This document shows positions 1 through 11,480 of a stretch of 64,000 nucleotides of DNA, piece after piece (the stretch's first letter is position 1; each line of letters opens with the position of its first letter). Under the pieces are notes generated by a model. The model saw nothing but the letters and a program-made list of their open reading frames with translations. It had not been told where the DNA came from and ran no database searches. Position numbers and translations under genes: made by a program. Origin of the DNA: Symsagittifera roscoffensis (lineage: Eukaryota; Xenacoelomorpha; Acoela; Convolutidae); assembly GCF_963678635.1 (NCBI RefSeq), contig NW_026971055.1, positions 1 to 64,000 on the forward strand. The letters are read 5' to 3'.

Positions 1-2
1 CT

Positions 3-1463
3 GCTAGAATCTATGCCATTGGTCCCGAACATTACATCCAAGCAGGAATGATGAAACTTTCCTATGCCTGTAAGAACCTCGCCGCTGATAATGAGGAGCC
101 ACTTTACGAACATGAACCGTACATTCCTTCAACTTCGGTTGAGACATCGACCTCATTTCAAGTTCCTCCAGTTTATACTGAGCTTCAGCCTTCGCCCCAC
201 ATTTTGAGAACTGTTCCAGTATCTAATTTTACTGCGGGTATTTCGGAGCTCGATTCTAACCCCGGTGATATTGACCAAATTGGCCAGCAAGCGTACAGCT
301 CGTCCCAATCGGTATTTAGTTTTTGGATTTTTCAGATTTGAGTTCTTGTATTTTGAGTGCACGTCATTTATGGATTGAAGATTTCAGTTTGTCCAAATAG
401 TTTATTAGAATTAAATTGTCATATGTTGAGTGCTCCTCATTTTAGGTAGAGAGTTTCAGTCCTTCAGACTTTGGAAATTATGTTCCGTTTCAAACACATG
501 AACCACAACAGAGGCAACCTGAGCTTTCGGCCTCAGTAGAGCCGCCATCCAAAAAATTTGTTCCATGCGCATGATTTCGCAACTGAAAATGATCAGTACA
601 CTCAGAGCCGTAATCAACATATAACCACTCCCTTGCGCATCAACAACCCTCAACCTCAAACTGTGACTATAGAACTTGCACCAGTTTGTTTTTGAAATTT
701 TTTTGAAAGAAATGACCTGTAATTTATGCACGATATCTGATTTCAGGAGTTCAAGGAATTCATAACAAATAGTTTGGATCATTTTGAGAATATTATAGCA
801 AGAAACGATAATTCATCCCTAACACTCAATGAGGGGGTTGGTAGCTTCATGAGATCAATTGTTGATACCTCTGTTTGTCTTGATAAGTCATTGAAGTCTT
901 TGGTACGTTCCTTCATTACATCACGATTACTGAAAAATTAAAGCAATTAATTAGATTTTTTTCTTTCATCTATATCTGGCCATAGGTTGGACGAGTAGAG
1001 ACTTTCATAGGTAAACCAGTACCGTTTGACAACTCAAGTGAAAACGTTGAATGGAAAGGTTGTGATTTGTTGCAAGTATGGAAGAAAAATTGGATGTAAA
1101 ATTTGGAGTGAACAACAAATAATGGAGCACATGGTCTCGCCTCGGAAATCACATGGTTCACACTGCCGACCTGTTTTCCCAGAGTCTGGAAAAAAAGTTT
1201 GGGAGCGTGAGTTATTACCTATAGTTAAAGTCTGTTTTTTTCTGACAAGTTTATTGATGAACCAAGGAATAATTGAGTGTTTAGAAACAATTAAAACCAA
1301 CAACGCCAATTGCCCCATGGAAGCATATGAAGAAGCCAAGGCCAGTATCAATCGCCTGGGACCAGAACTTATCCTGCAACGTCGGCAGGTTGCCGCAATA
1401 AATCTTGCTCGAGCACAGGAGGCCTTGAATGCTAGTGACCAGAATATACCACAAACTGATTAG
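3..1463 (+). pseudogene. Remnant of a spliced gene, unknown function
   Basis: Four exons can be joined by GT-AG introns without changing phase. Exon 1 ends at 311 and is open at the window edge. Intron 312-445 is followed by exon 2 (446-683), intron 684-746, exon 3 (747-902) and intron 903-985, with exon 4 starting at 986. Exons 1 and 2 encode a Gln/Pro/Ser-rich, probably disordered protein. Exon 3 is a helical, Asn/Ser-rich stretch. Exon 4 contains a Cys/Trp/Lys-rich segment (around 1,060-1,200) followed, perhaps after another intron, by a helical Ala/Arg/Gln-rich C-terminus ending with the stop at 1461-1463. Exon 2 needs a frameshift near 565 to stay open, and exon 4 needs one near 1,025, so the gene is probably decayed. 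I do not recognise the family. A BEN-like DNA-binding module was considered for exon 4 but the match is not convincing. Splice sites are inferred by eye. Confidence 0.4.
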
Positions 1464-1522
1464 CTCAATTTAAAAATCCGAAGGCTTCAATATCTGAAGA
1501 AAACTAAGAAAAACTTCGCCTA

Positions 1523-2650
1523 AAAGCTCTGTAAGCGCTTTTTTTAACCGTTAGTTGTTCTGCTGTCTTTCTGGAGTGTTTGATATTTCGAATAATTTAA
1601 AAAGTTTGAACGTAAGGCTTGTGGAATCTTTTCACCATTCTAAAAGTTTGTTCTTTCGTAATTAATGCCCATTGTAAACGTTTCAGTGGTCATTGCATTA
1701 AGTTCTGTAGCTTGTTTTGCATGAAATGATTAAAAATTGATCGTGCAGGAATTCTCGATCATTTAAACTATAAATCTAATTTTATTTTGTGCGATTTATT
1801 TTAAGAACAGTTCATGTTCTCTGATAAAAGTCAACTCTGTTCTGTTAATAATCATAAAAAGCTCTGTTAGCGCTTCTTTTCACCGTTAGTTGTTCTGCTG
1901 TCTTTTTAAATTTGAGGCAAAGCCTGAATTTAAGAGAGTTCCACATTTTTCACGAGAGTTTAATTTTTCGAACAATTTAAAAAGTTCGAACATAATGCTT
2001 GTTGAATAGTTTTACCATTCCAGTCAGTTTTTGTCACCTTTGTTTATTTTCCCTCTTGCGTAAAAGTTTGTTCTTTCGTAACTAATGCTCATTGTAAAAA
2101 TTTTCCGTGGTCATTGCAATAAGTTCCGATACTTTTATAGCAAGAAATGATTAAAATTTGATCGTGCAGGATTTCTGGGTCGTTTAAACTATAAGTCTAG
2201 TTTTGTTTGTGCTATTTATTTTAAGAACAGATTATATTCTCTGATGAAAATCAACTCTGTTCTGTTAATAATCATAAAAAGCTCTGTTAGCGCTCTTTTA
2301 ACCGTTAGTTGTTCTGCTGTCTTTGTAAATTTGAGGCAAAGCCTGAATTTAAGAGAGTTTCACGATTTTCTGGAGAGTTTAATATTTTGAATAATTTAAA
2401 AAGTTCGAACATAATGCTTGTTGAATAAATTCACCATTCCAGTCAGTTTTGTCACTTTTGTTTATGTTTCGTTTTGCGTAAAAACTTGTTCTTTCGTAAC
2501 TAATGCTGCTTGCAAAAGTTTTCCGTGGTCATTGCAAAAAGTTCCGATACTTTTATAGCAAGAAATGATTAAAATTTGATCGTGCAGGAATTCTGGATCT
2601 AAATTCTAAACTATAAATTTAATTTTGTTTTGGTGCGATTTATTGTAAGA
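1523..2650. repeat. Three tandem copies of a ~0.33-0.42 kb AT-rich repeat
   Basis: Copies start at about 1523, 1856 and 2276. Each begins with AAAGCTCTGT(A/T)AGCGC followed by a CCGTTAGTTGTTCTGCTGTC block. Each also contains the later landmarks GTTCTTTCGTAA, a GTGGTCATTGCA segment and a TGATCGTGCAGGA segment. The first copy is shorter because it lacks about 85 bases present in the other two. No coding potential is seen. Confidence 0.85.
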
Positions 2651-3255
2651 GGAAGTATAAGCTCACCTAGTATATCAGATACGAGGTAGACTTTAGTTGA
2701 GGCAGAGTAATTTTATTTTAATTAAAAAGTTTTTGCTTAATCGATGTTTTTCGTTTTTGTGGTGTCTTTCATTTTATTCATTTTCAAACCATTCTGTTAG
2801 TTGATAAAAAATCTTTCTTGAATGTTGAATAATTAATTGTTTGCTCGATATACCTGTCAAGGGTTCATTTTTTTGGAATATTTTTGTTTCAAAACGAAAT
2901 TGTTTGCAATCGGAAATCAAACTTTGTTTCTTTCTTTTTACACGCAATGGTTATTCACTTTGAAAAACTGCCATATTTAAGGTTGTAATTACATTAAGAC
3001 TTTTCTCTTTTTTGTAAGATTCGTGGTTTCTTCCGGTATGGATCGGTGTAAAACTTCAAACTTTTTGAAATTTTTCAGATATTTTTATTTTTTGGCTAAA
3101 CAGGTTTGAAACTAAATATTGTTGCCGCTCGGTGAATTATTTCTGGTATTGTCTGTTTCAAGCTTTTTTTAACAAATTCGGATATGTCAGTATTGAAATT
3201 ATTCAAAAAAAAATTCACGAGAAAGGTTCATTGACCGTGTTGAGATTATTTTATT
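2651..3255. other. AT-rich spacer, nothing recognised
   Basis: A low-complexity AT-rich stretch with long T and A runs. No ORF, RNA gene or clear repeat could be supported. It may hold the promoter or an intron of the SET/transposase gene that follows. Confidence 0.5.
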
Positions 3256-3925
3256 TTGTTTTTGTCTAAAGGGCTCTTCCAGCTGGGGTCGATTGGTCAA
3301 ATCGTAAGTCAATCAGTAGAGTACGGATCCAGATCCGCTGAAGTTGTTAAGCGATTGTTGCCTCACGAAAGCTTTCAAGCTCTGATTTCCGAGAATTCTA
3401 ATTGGATTACTTGTTATCAAAAAATGTGCAGCCTGTACAAATTAATTTAGAAAGACTTTTCCATAAAACATGACTCGTATGGTGGCTATAAACTTATATA
3501 CTGCGGCAAAAATATTCTTCGTTCACGTGTTGTTCTGTCGGATGGACCGAAAAGAATACTGCGAAAAATACCAGACACAAAAACCGATCTATCTGTTATC
3601 CAGAAAACATCAGATAAAAATTCCAGCTATCTTATGCTCGGACCACTCCGGTTCATTAATTCTGACTGCGAACCGAATGCAGAATATGATTTCTCGTCTC
3701 AGGACAAAACGCTTTTTCGATTGCGAACTTAAAAAAAACTAATTCTGGCGATGAAGCTTTTGTAAAAAACAGCGAACATTTTTTTGCAAAGAACGAATGC
3801 CAATGTAAAACTTGTACTACGCCTGAGATAACATACGGTTCTGATCTAGTTGTTAATATTGAGAATCTCTTTAACACAGCTGAACAACTTGGTGAAAAAA
3901 CGGTAGAAGCTGGAAGTGTAATTAT
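3256..3925 (+). pseudogene. SET-domain region (SUV4-20-like), decayed
   Basis: In one frame (codons at 3256, 3259 and so on) an N-terminal helical stretch runs to a TAG at 3448-3450. The same frame then continues through a region typical of SET lysine methyltransferases, including GPLRFINSDCEPN at 3640-3678, which corresponds to the family's asparagine/proline cofactor loop. After a one-base shift in an A run near 3730 the reading continues into GDEAFVKNSEHFF and the post-SET cysteines C-x-C-x2-C (3798-3815). The arrangement most resembles the SUV4-20 (KMT5B/C) type. Key positions look lost: the usual His after the loop Asn is Ser, and the usual Tyr before the post-SET region is Asn. Any encoded enzyme would therefore probably be inactive. 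The frame runs on without a break into the linker of the transposase that follows. Confidence 0.6.
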
Positions 3926-5455
3926 TGAATTGACGGAAAACGTCAGCGATGACCTACCGCAGCTCCTAGGCGAATGTCAAGACAGTTCGAAAGTCAACCT
4001 TGAACTAGAACAGACAGAGGCCGTTTCGAATAAAAAGATGCGATTTGGCAGGAAGCATAAATGTCATGAGTTTGAAAATATGATGAGAGAAATCGATAAA
4101 CGCAGCGAAGATTTGGAAGCAAAGACACCAAAACCACAGTTAAACGAAAGGATCGAAGGAAGCAAAGATTTGGAAGTAAAGACACCAGAATCTCAATTAA
4201 ACGTAACAATTATAACTATTGATTCGCAACAAAGAATTGATAGCTCTTTTTGCAACACTGGTCGAGAATTTCCTCAATCGTTTTCGACGCGTCAGATTAC
4301 TAGGTCGCACCCAAATAGTTTGCCCACTGCTTATAGAATGGTGCAAGATGGTAAAATGAACTTGCACAATTTAACAACGCAAATCATATCTGGGCCCGAA
4401 AGTCAAACTTGTGTACTTCAGGTAACTGAATTACTCAAGGGTATTGTTCAAAGAAATATAGTGAACATCATCCGTAATAACATACGTCGTTGTCTAAAGG
4501 AGGTCTCAGATCTTCCAGTTGATTTCTTAATTATTGCCGAAGAACGCGATAAGTTTTGCATCGACCTAATTATTTCGACTGATGGTGTGACTTTCGTGAA
4601 TTCCAGTACAAGTCATCAAATGTACCCTGTATGGCTCGCAGTAGCTCAATTGCCACCCATATTGAGAAACTCAAAGAAAAATATTGCGCTCGCTGCCTTG
4701 TTTGTTGGGAAAGGTAAACCGAATTGGAAAAAAATTGTGCGTATTTTGAAACAAGAGCTCAAACAAGTAGTTACAGTTACGATGTCAAACAGTAAAAATT
4801 ATTTTCTGAAGTTTAATGATGTTTTATTGTAGCGGATTTAATTGCAAAGCCACAACTTCTAAATATGTACCAGCACATTGGTTATTACGGGTGTCAAAAT
4901 TGCTCACATCCAGGTGTGACCTTCGGATCGAGTCATTCTTATTACCCGTTGAGTGTTATGGTCGATGAAAAGGTAAAAAGAATAAAATGTGCAATAATAG
5001 AACCGTGCCTCCATCTTAAGTATGTTGAAAAGGCCGAAAGTCTTCTTTGTGACGGTGAAGAGAATGTCAATTTCGTTGGTGTTAAAGGTAAAAGTGTGTT
5101 TAGTAGCTTGGTACCTGGCTTGCCATTAACTGCACCGATTGACTACATGCACTGCGTGTTGATAGGGGTTTACGCTAGTCTCCTCGTCAGACACCTAAAG
5201 TTAATAAGTAAAAACGAAAAAGAGGAGCTGGATCAAACTATACGCGCTTCTTCCGTTCCATTAGAGTCGTCTCAGCATGGACGCCAACCAAGGCCAACAT
5301 CTGAGGTAGCAAACTACAAGGCTAACAAGTAATTCAATTTTTTTCCTGCGCCAATATTGTTCAGAAGTTATCTGAAACCAGACTCGTTGCAATATGCTAG
5401 TCTTCTTCGCCTGTCGTTCGGAGTCAGAGTTTTGCTTGAAACTCATGAATATTGA
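3926..5455 (+). pseudogene. CACTA/KDZ-type DNA transposase (Transposase_21-like)
   Basis: Residues coded at 3930-4340 form a charged linker with a short internal duplication (E/A-K-T-P-x-x-QLN, twice near 4,120-4,200). A basic helical region follows, then the transposase core. The core shows DGVTFVNSS and PVWLAVAQLPP (about 4,580-4,665), the GKGKPNW motif, a YYGCQNCSHPG zinc-like motif (about 4,880-4,915), GVKGKSVFSSLVPG, and DYMHCVLIGV (about 5,140-5,170). These match, in order, the TNP2/Transposase_21 DDE family of CACTA and related elements. The frame breaks once near 4,825 (one base) and once by TAA at 5330-5332. Sense coding resumes (PAPILFRSYLKPDSLQY) to the TGA at 5453-5455. The C-terminus seems truncated relative to the family. 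No terminal inverted repeats were found at either side. Confidence 0.7.
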
Positions 5456-5942
5456 TTTGGATGGGTTATCAAATTCTAGTAGTTTGATGTGTTAAGAAAC
5501 AGGTTATTTGAAAAGCAAGTGGTTGTCTGTTAGCTTTTTTTGAGATATTTTTTGAAAATTTATTCCAACTTATTTCAGATAAGTACCCGACGTTCGAATA
5601 TTTTAAACTTATCCTCAGAAAATCTGATTTTTCAGAAACATCAAGATAACAATTAAAGGTTAGCTTTTTGATAATGAAGGTCATTATTTTTAAAATTAAA
5701 ACGCTAATTATCTTCGTTATAATTGTTCTTTTTTTTAGTTAAATATCATCAATAAACGCGTTGAGACCAGAATTTGTGAAAACAGTATTTCTTCAAGCGT
5801 TTCGGTCAATGTAAGTCAAAACACTTTGATTTGGATGGGCTATCAAATTCTAGGAGTTTGATGTGTTAAAAAACATGTTATTTGAAAAGCAAGTGATTGT
5901 CTGTTAGCTATTTTGAGACATTTTTAAAAACTCATTCAAACT
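5452..5942. repeat. Direct repeat pair of ~118 bp
   Basis: The segment 5452-5570 reappears at 5826-5942 with a few differences. Both contain GATTTGGATGGG(T/C)TATCAAATTC, AGTTTGATGTGTTAA and a TTATTTGAAAAGCAAGTG block. The ~255 bases between them are AT-rich with no recognisable gene. The first copy overlaps the last codons of the transposase remnant. Confidence 0.85.
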
Positions 5943-6319
5943 GCTCCTAATAGGCGTTTTGGATTCCCCAATATTTTGTGAAGGTTCTCCAAAAACTCGC
6001 AATAGGCTCAAAGAAAGATCATTAAAAGTTTCAGAAATTTTTGTAACTCAAATTGATTTCAGTCATTGCCTATTTTTCCAAACGCTCTCAAAAGTCACTT
6101 TGTTTTTGCAATCACTTTCTAAAGGTGCACTAAATCTTCGCAATAGCTTTACGATTGGGTTTGAAGGCTTTCTTTTGGTACAATTCATTTTGCTTCTACA
6201 CAAAAAGACAATTTGACAAATTTTTCCTTACTATTCAGGTTTTTGCTCAGGTTTTCCACTGAGTTTTATCTTTCCTCTGGTTTTGCAGTTTTCCTATGAA
6301 TTTGTTCACAACTTTTTAA
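5943..6319. other. AT-rich spacer with a short open frame of doubtful meaning
   Basis: An 85-codon open frame lies at 5959-6216. It is hydrophobic and Phe/Ser/Leu-rich, has no recognised motif and looks like chance in AT-rich DNA. Nothing else is seen before the retroelement fragment starts abruptly at 6320. Confidence 0.5.
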
Positions 6320-6756
6320 ATCGGGCATACTTCACCAGGAGCAGGAAAGGAACGGGAGAACGGTTCTCCGTCCGATAGCCTATGGAAGTAAGGTCCTGCG
6401 CGATACCGAAATGAAGTATGGTGCGCCAAAAGCGGAAATGTTCGCGGTGATCTTTTTCGTGGGAAAAAACACAGCCTACTTAGGGAGTGCTCCCTTTAAG
6501 TTGCGTGTGGATAATCGTGCTCTTGCCTGGCTGAAAACCTATTCGAAGTTATATTGGTCGTTGGATCGTGCGCCTGGACGGATACCACATGATCATAGAG
6601 CACCGTACCCGTGACAAGCACCAGAACGCTGACAGCCTCAGTAAAAATACAGAGTTATACAAGCGATTAGAAGAGAAGCAGGCTAACCAAGCAGAAATCA
6701 CATAAGGATTTTCATTCCTAGATAAGTAGACCTACGATAAACTAATACTCACTAGG
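6320..6756 (+). pseudogene. Ty3/gypsy RNase H fragment
   Basis: This is a short piece of the same pol gene seen complete at 18,966-19,654. It starts abruptly within the RNase H domain (ATCGGGCATAC, equivalent to 19,200) and ends just after the shared sequence CTAGGTGGC, where the flank diverges. Visible elements are the glutamate-containing DTEMKYGAPKAE stretch, LRVDNRALAWLKTYS and the closing DKHQNADSLS motif. A base deletion near 6,550 and a TAA replace the open frame of the longer copies. It duplicates 9,012-9,463. Confidence 0.85.
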
Positions 6757-7597
6757 TGGCTAGAGATCTTGTTTACAAGTTTGAAGAGATTTTTTGCAAA
6801 TTCCTTAGCAACGGTGAATTTTTTGAAGCATATGGGAGAAAATATGTGAACTTACGAACTCTTTCTAGAAAAGTTGAACCAATAGTTTGTGTGGAATCTA
6901 GTTTTTGGTCAGAACATAAATCGTGACGTTTGAATTTATTGCGTAACAGTCTTTTCTTTGCAACACTTGGCTATTTTCTTGCTCCTTTCCATTTCAAATT
7001 GTGATGGACAGAGCGGTCAAGATTGAAACTTTTGCCAGTTGATGAAATATTATTCGAATAAAATCTGTATTTGTACAGAGTATAAGAACAATCGATAAAG
7101 TTTGATCGAAAGATGAACCAATCAGAAGTATTTGAAACTTACATTTCTCCAAAAATAGTAAAAGTTGTGGGTAGACAGACAATAATCTTGAGGTACTATA
7201 TATTTTTCCTAAAAATCATCGGAAACGGAAATAAATAGCGATTTTTGACAAAAATCTGAATAAAAGCTGAGAAGAGCTTGACAGATAGCAGCAGCCATCC
7301 GGAATAATGATTTTTGCTGAGAATTGTGGAATTATTTAGGAACACTAACACCTACACAATTTCATATTTGGAAACTTCACTCAAAAACTTCTATTCACTT
7401 CACTCAAAAATTTCTAATTTCTTTTATGGTTAGTTTAATGATTCATGTTGTTTACTTCTTTTTCCATTTAATCTCAAAACCATTTCTATCATTTCTCTTC
7501 ATCTGATCATTTTTCTTTTCCATTATGTACCCAGGAAAAGGCACTAGTCCCATTTATATTGAATTCTCAAAAATCAAACAATAATTGGGATGTTTGT
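6757..7597. other. AT-rich flank of the gypsy fragment (first copy)
   Basis: This noncoding AT-rich sequence is repeated at 9,464-10,287. It contains no recognisable gene, and its open frames are short and not conserved between the two copies. The end at 7,597 is a breakpoint where sequence homologous to 17,743 of the main element begins. Confidence 0.6.
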
Positions 7598-9463
7598 AAG
7601 AGCTCGGCTATTTTAGGAAGAAGCTTCTCACTCACTCAGAGCGGACTGTGTGTGAGTATGTTGTTGAAAACAGAAGCAACCACAGTGACAAAACAGAGGG
7701 GAAAAAACTTGGCTAAGCCTTGCCTCTGAGCACAGACTTTCGGTGTGTGGAGAACTTAAAAAAGTTTGATGTAACTAAATGTCCCTTGCACCCGGACCAG
7801 GAGTGTATACTGAGGAGAATAAATGAATTGAAATCTTCTAAGAAATTGTATTCAATGAAGTCGGAGACAGATGATCGGTTGTCTAGTTGTTCGAATTTTC
7901 CCGAGAGACCAACAGAAACAGAGTTAGCAGCAAATAAAAATATCCTGCCTGAGATAGAACATCTGAAGGATAAATTATCGGACAAAGAACTAATTTTGCT
8001 TAGGGCGGTGCTAAATCGGAATGCATACGTTTTTTCGAAGCATAAGGCCGACATAGTTTGCTGCAATTTTGTAGAACACGAGATTGAGATAGAAGAGGGC
8101 TCGGTACCTCATAGGGAAGGGGCGAGGAGACTGACCCCACATAAATCTGAAGCGTGCAGGAAACAAATTGAGATATTAATGTGGTACGACATGATTGGGC
8201 CGTCGAAGTCCCCGTGGGCTTGTGGCGTGGTCATGGCCAAGAAGAAAGGGGGCAACTCAGGTTTTGTTGAGATTCCCGTTACCTGAATGCATTGACGATA
8301 AAGGACGCATACCCGATTCCCCGCATCGATGAGAGCCTTCCCAAGCTGGGAGACGCAAAATTCTTCGCGACGTTGGATTTGGGCTCTGCGTTCTGCCAAG
8401 TGCCAGTCAGGTGGAAGATCGGGAGAAACGGGCTTCGCGTGCGAGCTGGGATTGTTCCAGTGGAAGAAGATGCCGTGCGGATTGTGCAACGCGACGTCCA
8501 CATTCCAGCGACTAATGGCCTAGGCACTCACAACGGTAACAAAAAAATACGGGAACCTCATCTGGTGTTATGTCGATGATGTCGTGATAGCAACACCAAC
8601 CTGGAGGATCATATAGAGAGGTTGGATGAAGTGTTCACTTGCATGAAACAGGCGGCCCTGAAGTGTAAACTCTCCAAGTGTGAAATCCCCAGAGACTCAA
8701 TAAAGTATCTGAGCCGCCTTGTGGATAAGCATGGAGAAAGACCGGATCCCGAAGTGGTCTTGACCTGGAGGGCGCCTAAGACAGATACACAACTGATGAG
8801 CAGTTTGGGATTTTCTAACTATTATCGAGAGCTCATCAAGGGATACGCCGATAAGATATACTCTAAGCAGCAGTTGATGAGAAACTCACTTGGACTGATG
8901 AGGCACAAGTTTCATTTGAAAATATTAAACGCGAACTTTGCGAGGCACCGGTCTCCGGCATGCCAACAGAGAAGGTGATGTTTGTGTTAGACACTGATCG
9001 GGCATTGCGATATCGGACATACTTCACCAGGAAGAGGAAAGGAACGGGAGAACGGTTCTCCGTCCGATAGCCTATGGAAGTAAGGTCCTGAGCGATTATG
9101 AAATGAAGTATGGTGCGCCAAAAGAGGAAATGTTTGCGGTGATCTTTTTCATGGAAATACAGAGCCTACTTGGGGAGTGCTCCCTTTAAGTTGCGTGTGG
9201 ATAATCGTGCTCTTGCCTGGCTGAAAACCTTTTCGATGGATCAAATTTATATTGGTCGTTGGATCGTGCGCCTGGACGGATATCACATGATCATAGAGCA
9301 CCGTACCCGTGAAAAGCACCAGAACGCTGACAGACTCAAACAAAATACAGAGTTTTTACAAGCGATTAGAAGAGAAGCAGGCTAACCAAGCAGAAATCAC
9401 AGACGGATTTTCATTCCTAGATAAGTAGACCTACGATAAACTAATACTCACTAGGTGGCTAGA
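7598..9463 (+). pseudogene. Ty3/gypsy pol fragment: RT and RNase H
   Basis: This begins at a sequence equivalent to 17,743 in the main element (pre-RT linker) and runs through RT into RNase H. The linker and RT N-terminus are open at 7,720-8,284 (about 188 codons), which is better preserved than in either large copy. The RT palm is then split by frameshifts: the first catalytic region ATLDLGSAF is at about 8,370-8,396 and the YVDD motif at 8,569-8,580. The thumb follows at 8,622-8,860. RNase H (9,012-9,420) keeps the VDNRAL and QNAD motifs but has a deletion near 8,998 that removes the first RNase H aspartate region. It ends at the same CTAGGTGGC boundary as the fragment at 6,320-6,756. Gag, protease and integrase are absent. 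Confidence 0.85.
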
Positions 9464-10287
9464 GATCTTGTTTACAAGTTTGAAGAGATTTTTTGCAAAT
9501 TCCTTAGCAACGGTGAATTTTTTTAAGCATATGAGAGAAAATATTTGAATTTACCAACTCTTTCCAGAAAAGCTGAACCAACAGTTTGTGTGGAATCTAG
9601 TTTTTGGTTAGAACATAAATCGTGACGTTTGAATTTATTGCGTAACAGTCTTTTCTTTGCAACACTTGGCTATTTTCCTGCTCCTTTCCATTTCAAATTG
9701 TGATGAATAGCGCTGTCAAGATTAAAACTTTTGCCAGTTGATGAAATATTATTCAAATAAAATCTGTATTTGTACAGAGTATAAGGACAATCGATAAAGT
9801 TTGATCGAAAGATGAACCAATCAGAAGTGTTTGAAACTTACATTTCTCCAAAAACAGTAAAAATTGTGGGTAGACAGAGAATAATATTGAGGTACTATAT
9901 AGTTTTCGTAAAAATCATCGGAAACGGAAATAAATAGCGATTTTTGACAAAAATCTGAATAAAAGCTGAGAAGAGCTTGACAGATAGCAGCAGCCATCCG
10001 GAATAATGATTTTTGCTGAGAAATGTTGAATTATTTAGGAACACTAACACCTACACAATTCCATATTTGGAAACTTCAATCAAAAACTTCTTTTCACTTC
10101 ACTCAAAAACTTCTAGTTTCTTTTAGGGTTATTTTAATGATTCATGTTGTTTTCCATTTGATCTCAAAACCGTTTCTATCATTTCTCTTCATCTGATCAT
10201 TTTTCTCTTCCAATATGTACCCAGGAAAAGGCACTAGTCCCATTTATATTGAATTCTCAAAAATCAAACAATAATTGGGATGTTTGT
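9464..10287. other. AT-rich flank of the gypsy fragment (second copy)
   Basis: Noncoding sequence homologous to 6,757-7,597. The homology stops at TGTTTGT (10,281-10,287), after which unique sequence follows. Confidence 0.6.
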
Positions 10288-10556
10288 TTGGTTCCAAAGA
10301 AACTTACAAGGGGAAAATTTGTTTTGAACCCTGCTTTCAACTATTCAAAATTAACGATTTGGGACAATCTGAAAAGTCTCAACAAATCTACTCTAGTGAA
10401 AAAGAAGGAGAAGCAAAATCAGCAATCCGGAATACCGTTATTCACGATGCTGAAAACCTTGGACTCGTACCTATATATGAAGCCAAAACTGGCAAAGAAT
10501 CAACTATGGATCAGGAGCTTGACATCTGTAAAAGTGTATATGAAATAGCAACATGA
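10275..10556 (+). CDS. Short open frame, possible exon, unknown
   Basis: This is a 93-codon frame starting at ATG 10,275 and ending at TGA 10,554-10,556. It has ordinary, mixed amino-acid composition (Lys/Glu/Ser-rich, no homopolymers), unlike the AT-rich chance frames around it. An overlapping 99-codon frame exists in another phase, so chance cannot be excluded. The first few codons lie in the repeated flank and the rest is unique. It might be an exon of a host gene cut by the duplication. No family is recognised. Confidence 0.25.
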   Translation: MGCLFGSKETYKGKICFEPCFQLFKINDLGQSEKSQQIYSSEKEGEAKSAIRNTVIHDAENLGLVPIYEAKTGKESTMDQELDICKSVYEIAT

Positions 10557-11040
10557 GAGGGTGAGTGTAACAATCAAGAAGTACAATGTGAACAAGCCAC
10601 TCTACATTCAGACTCGACTTTTCACTTCAAAAGAGAATGAAGCAATGAAACATTTTGCCTTGTCAACTAAACTTTGAACGATTTCAAAGAACTGTTCCAA
10701 ATTTTGAGAGATTTCATGTTTGTTGATAATTGTAAAGCCAGTAATGCCTTAGAATGTTTTTTATGTTTAATAATTTAAATATTATTGGTTCAAAATTATT
10801 TTTCCCCTGGATGTTTTGTAGAGCTAGGACTAGTGAGGAAAAGTCAGACAAAACAAACAATTCAATTAAAATTGACTTAAAACGCTAACCAATTATCAAT
10901 TGATTTTCCAGTCTTTGTATGAGAAACTACGAAAAAACTTACTTAATTACTGCTTTTATCAAAAAATAAATTGTGTCCTATTTGAACAAAATTACAAACA
11001 AAAATGTATAATTAGTTGAAAACATTTGTGCCATTCAGAC
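10557..11040. other. AT-rich sequence without recognised features
   Basis: No ORF, repeat or RNA gene could be supported here. The left LTR-like repeat begins at about 11,041. Confidence 0.5.
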
Positions 11041-11468
11041 ACAACACGAAAGTAGAATTAGAGGTCTTAATGGTTGGAAATTGTTGCAAAGGAGGGTCAG
11101 AATATTCGGGAGTTTTTAAATTTAAGAGAAAGGGTCAATCCATCTCCAATGGTTTTAAAACAGAACTGTCACCAAAAACGTAATGAAATGGATAATCGAG
11201 CCGTGCTTTTAATAGCAATCACATAGTCTGAGGATCCGAGAACCAGCTATATGGTTGTATTCGCATGTAAACGAAAGCTGATTAAAAGTCGTTTGACTGA
11301 TGGCTTGAAAAAAGTAACTTTTTACTTAGCCCTAAACAGACCAGAAAATCAACTGGCTAGGTCGAGATGGTGAAAAACGAGTAGAATTAAAGTAATTGAC
11401 GCCTGCCAGTCGTTAATATGTGTTTTTTCTACGCTCCGTCATTGTGTAGTATTTGGGCGAATGTTACA
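11041..11468 (+). repeat. Left LTR-like direct repeat (5' truncated)
   Basis: This stretch aligns in two blocks with the right repeat at 44,550-45,423. The first is AGAGGTC(T/A)TAATGGTTGGAA (about 11,058 versus 44,618). The second, larger block starts at 11,128 (versus 45,077) and runs to the shared end GGGCGAATGTTACA. About 400 bases present in the right copy are missing here. The shared end is ...CA, as LTR ends are, and the two repeats bracket all gag/pol-type coding sequence in the same orientation. The usual TG start is not found on this side, so the repeat is truncated or diverged at its 5' end. Alternatively, both could be copies of an unrelated dispersed repeat. Confidence 0.5.
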
Positions 11469-11480
11469 TAGACGTTTTTA

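Larger units (their letters stand above)
6320..10287 (+). repeat. Partial tandem duplication, period ~2.69 kb
   Basis: The segment 6,320-7,597 (RNase H fragment plus ~840 bp of AT-rich flank) recurs at 9,012-10,287 in the same orientation and order. The flank includes TAGAGATCTTGTTTACAAG and, near its end, CACTAGTCCCATTTATATTG. The unit therefore runs from 6,320 to 9,011 and contains the RT fragment once. The copies differ by scattered substitutions and small indels, so the event is older than the 13.6-kb duplication downstream. Confidence 0.85.

Noticed and set aside
1034..1351. 105-codon minus-strand frame over the first gene
   Set aside because: It overlaps the better supported plus-strand exon and shows no motif.
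3470..3742. 90-codon frame beginning at ATG 3,470
   Set aside because: It is out of phase with the SET reading, which carries the recognisable loop motif and joins to the post-SET cysteines. This frame has no motif.
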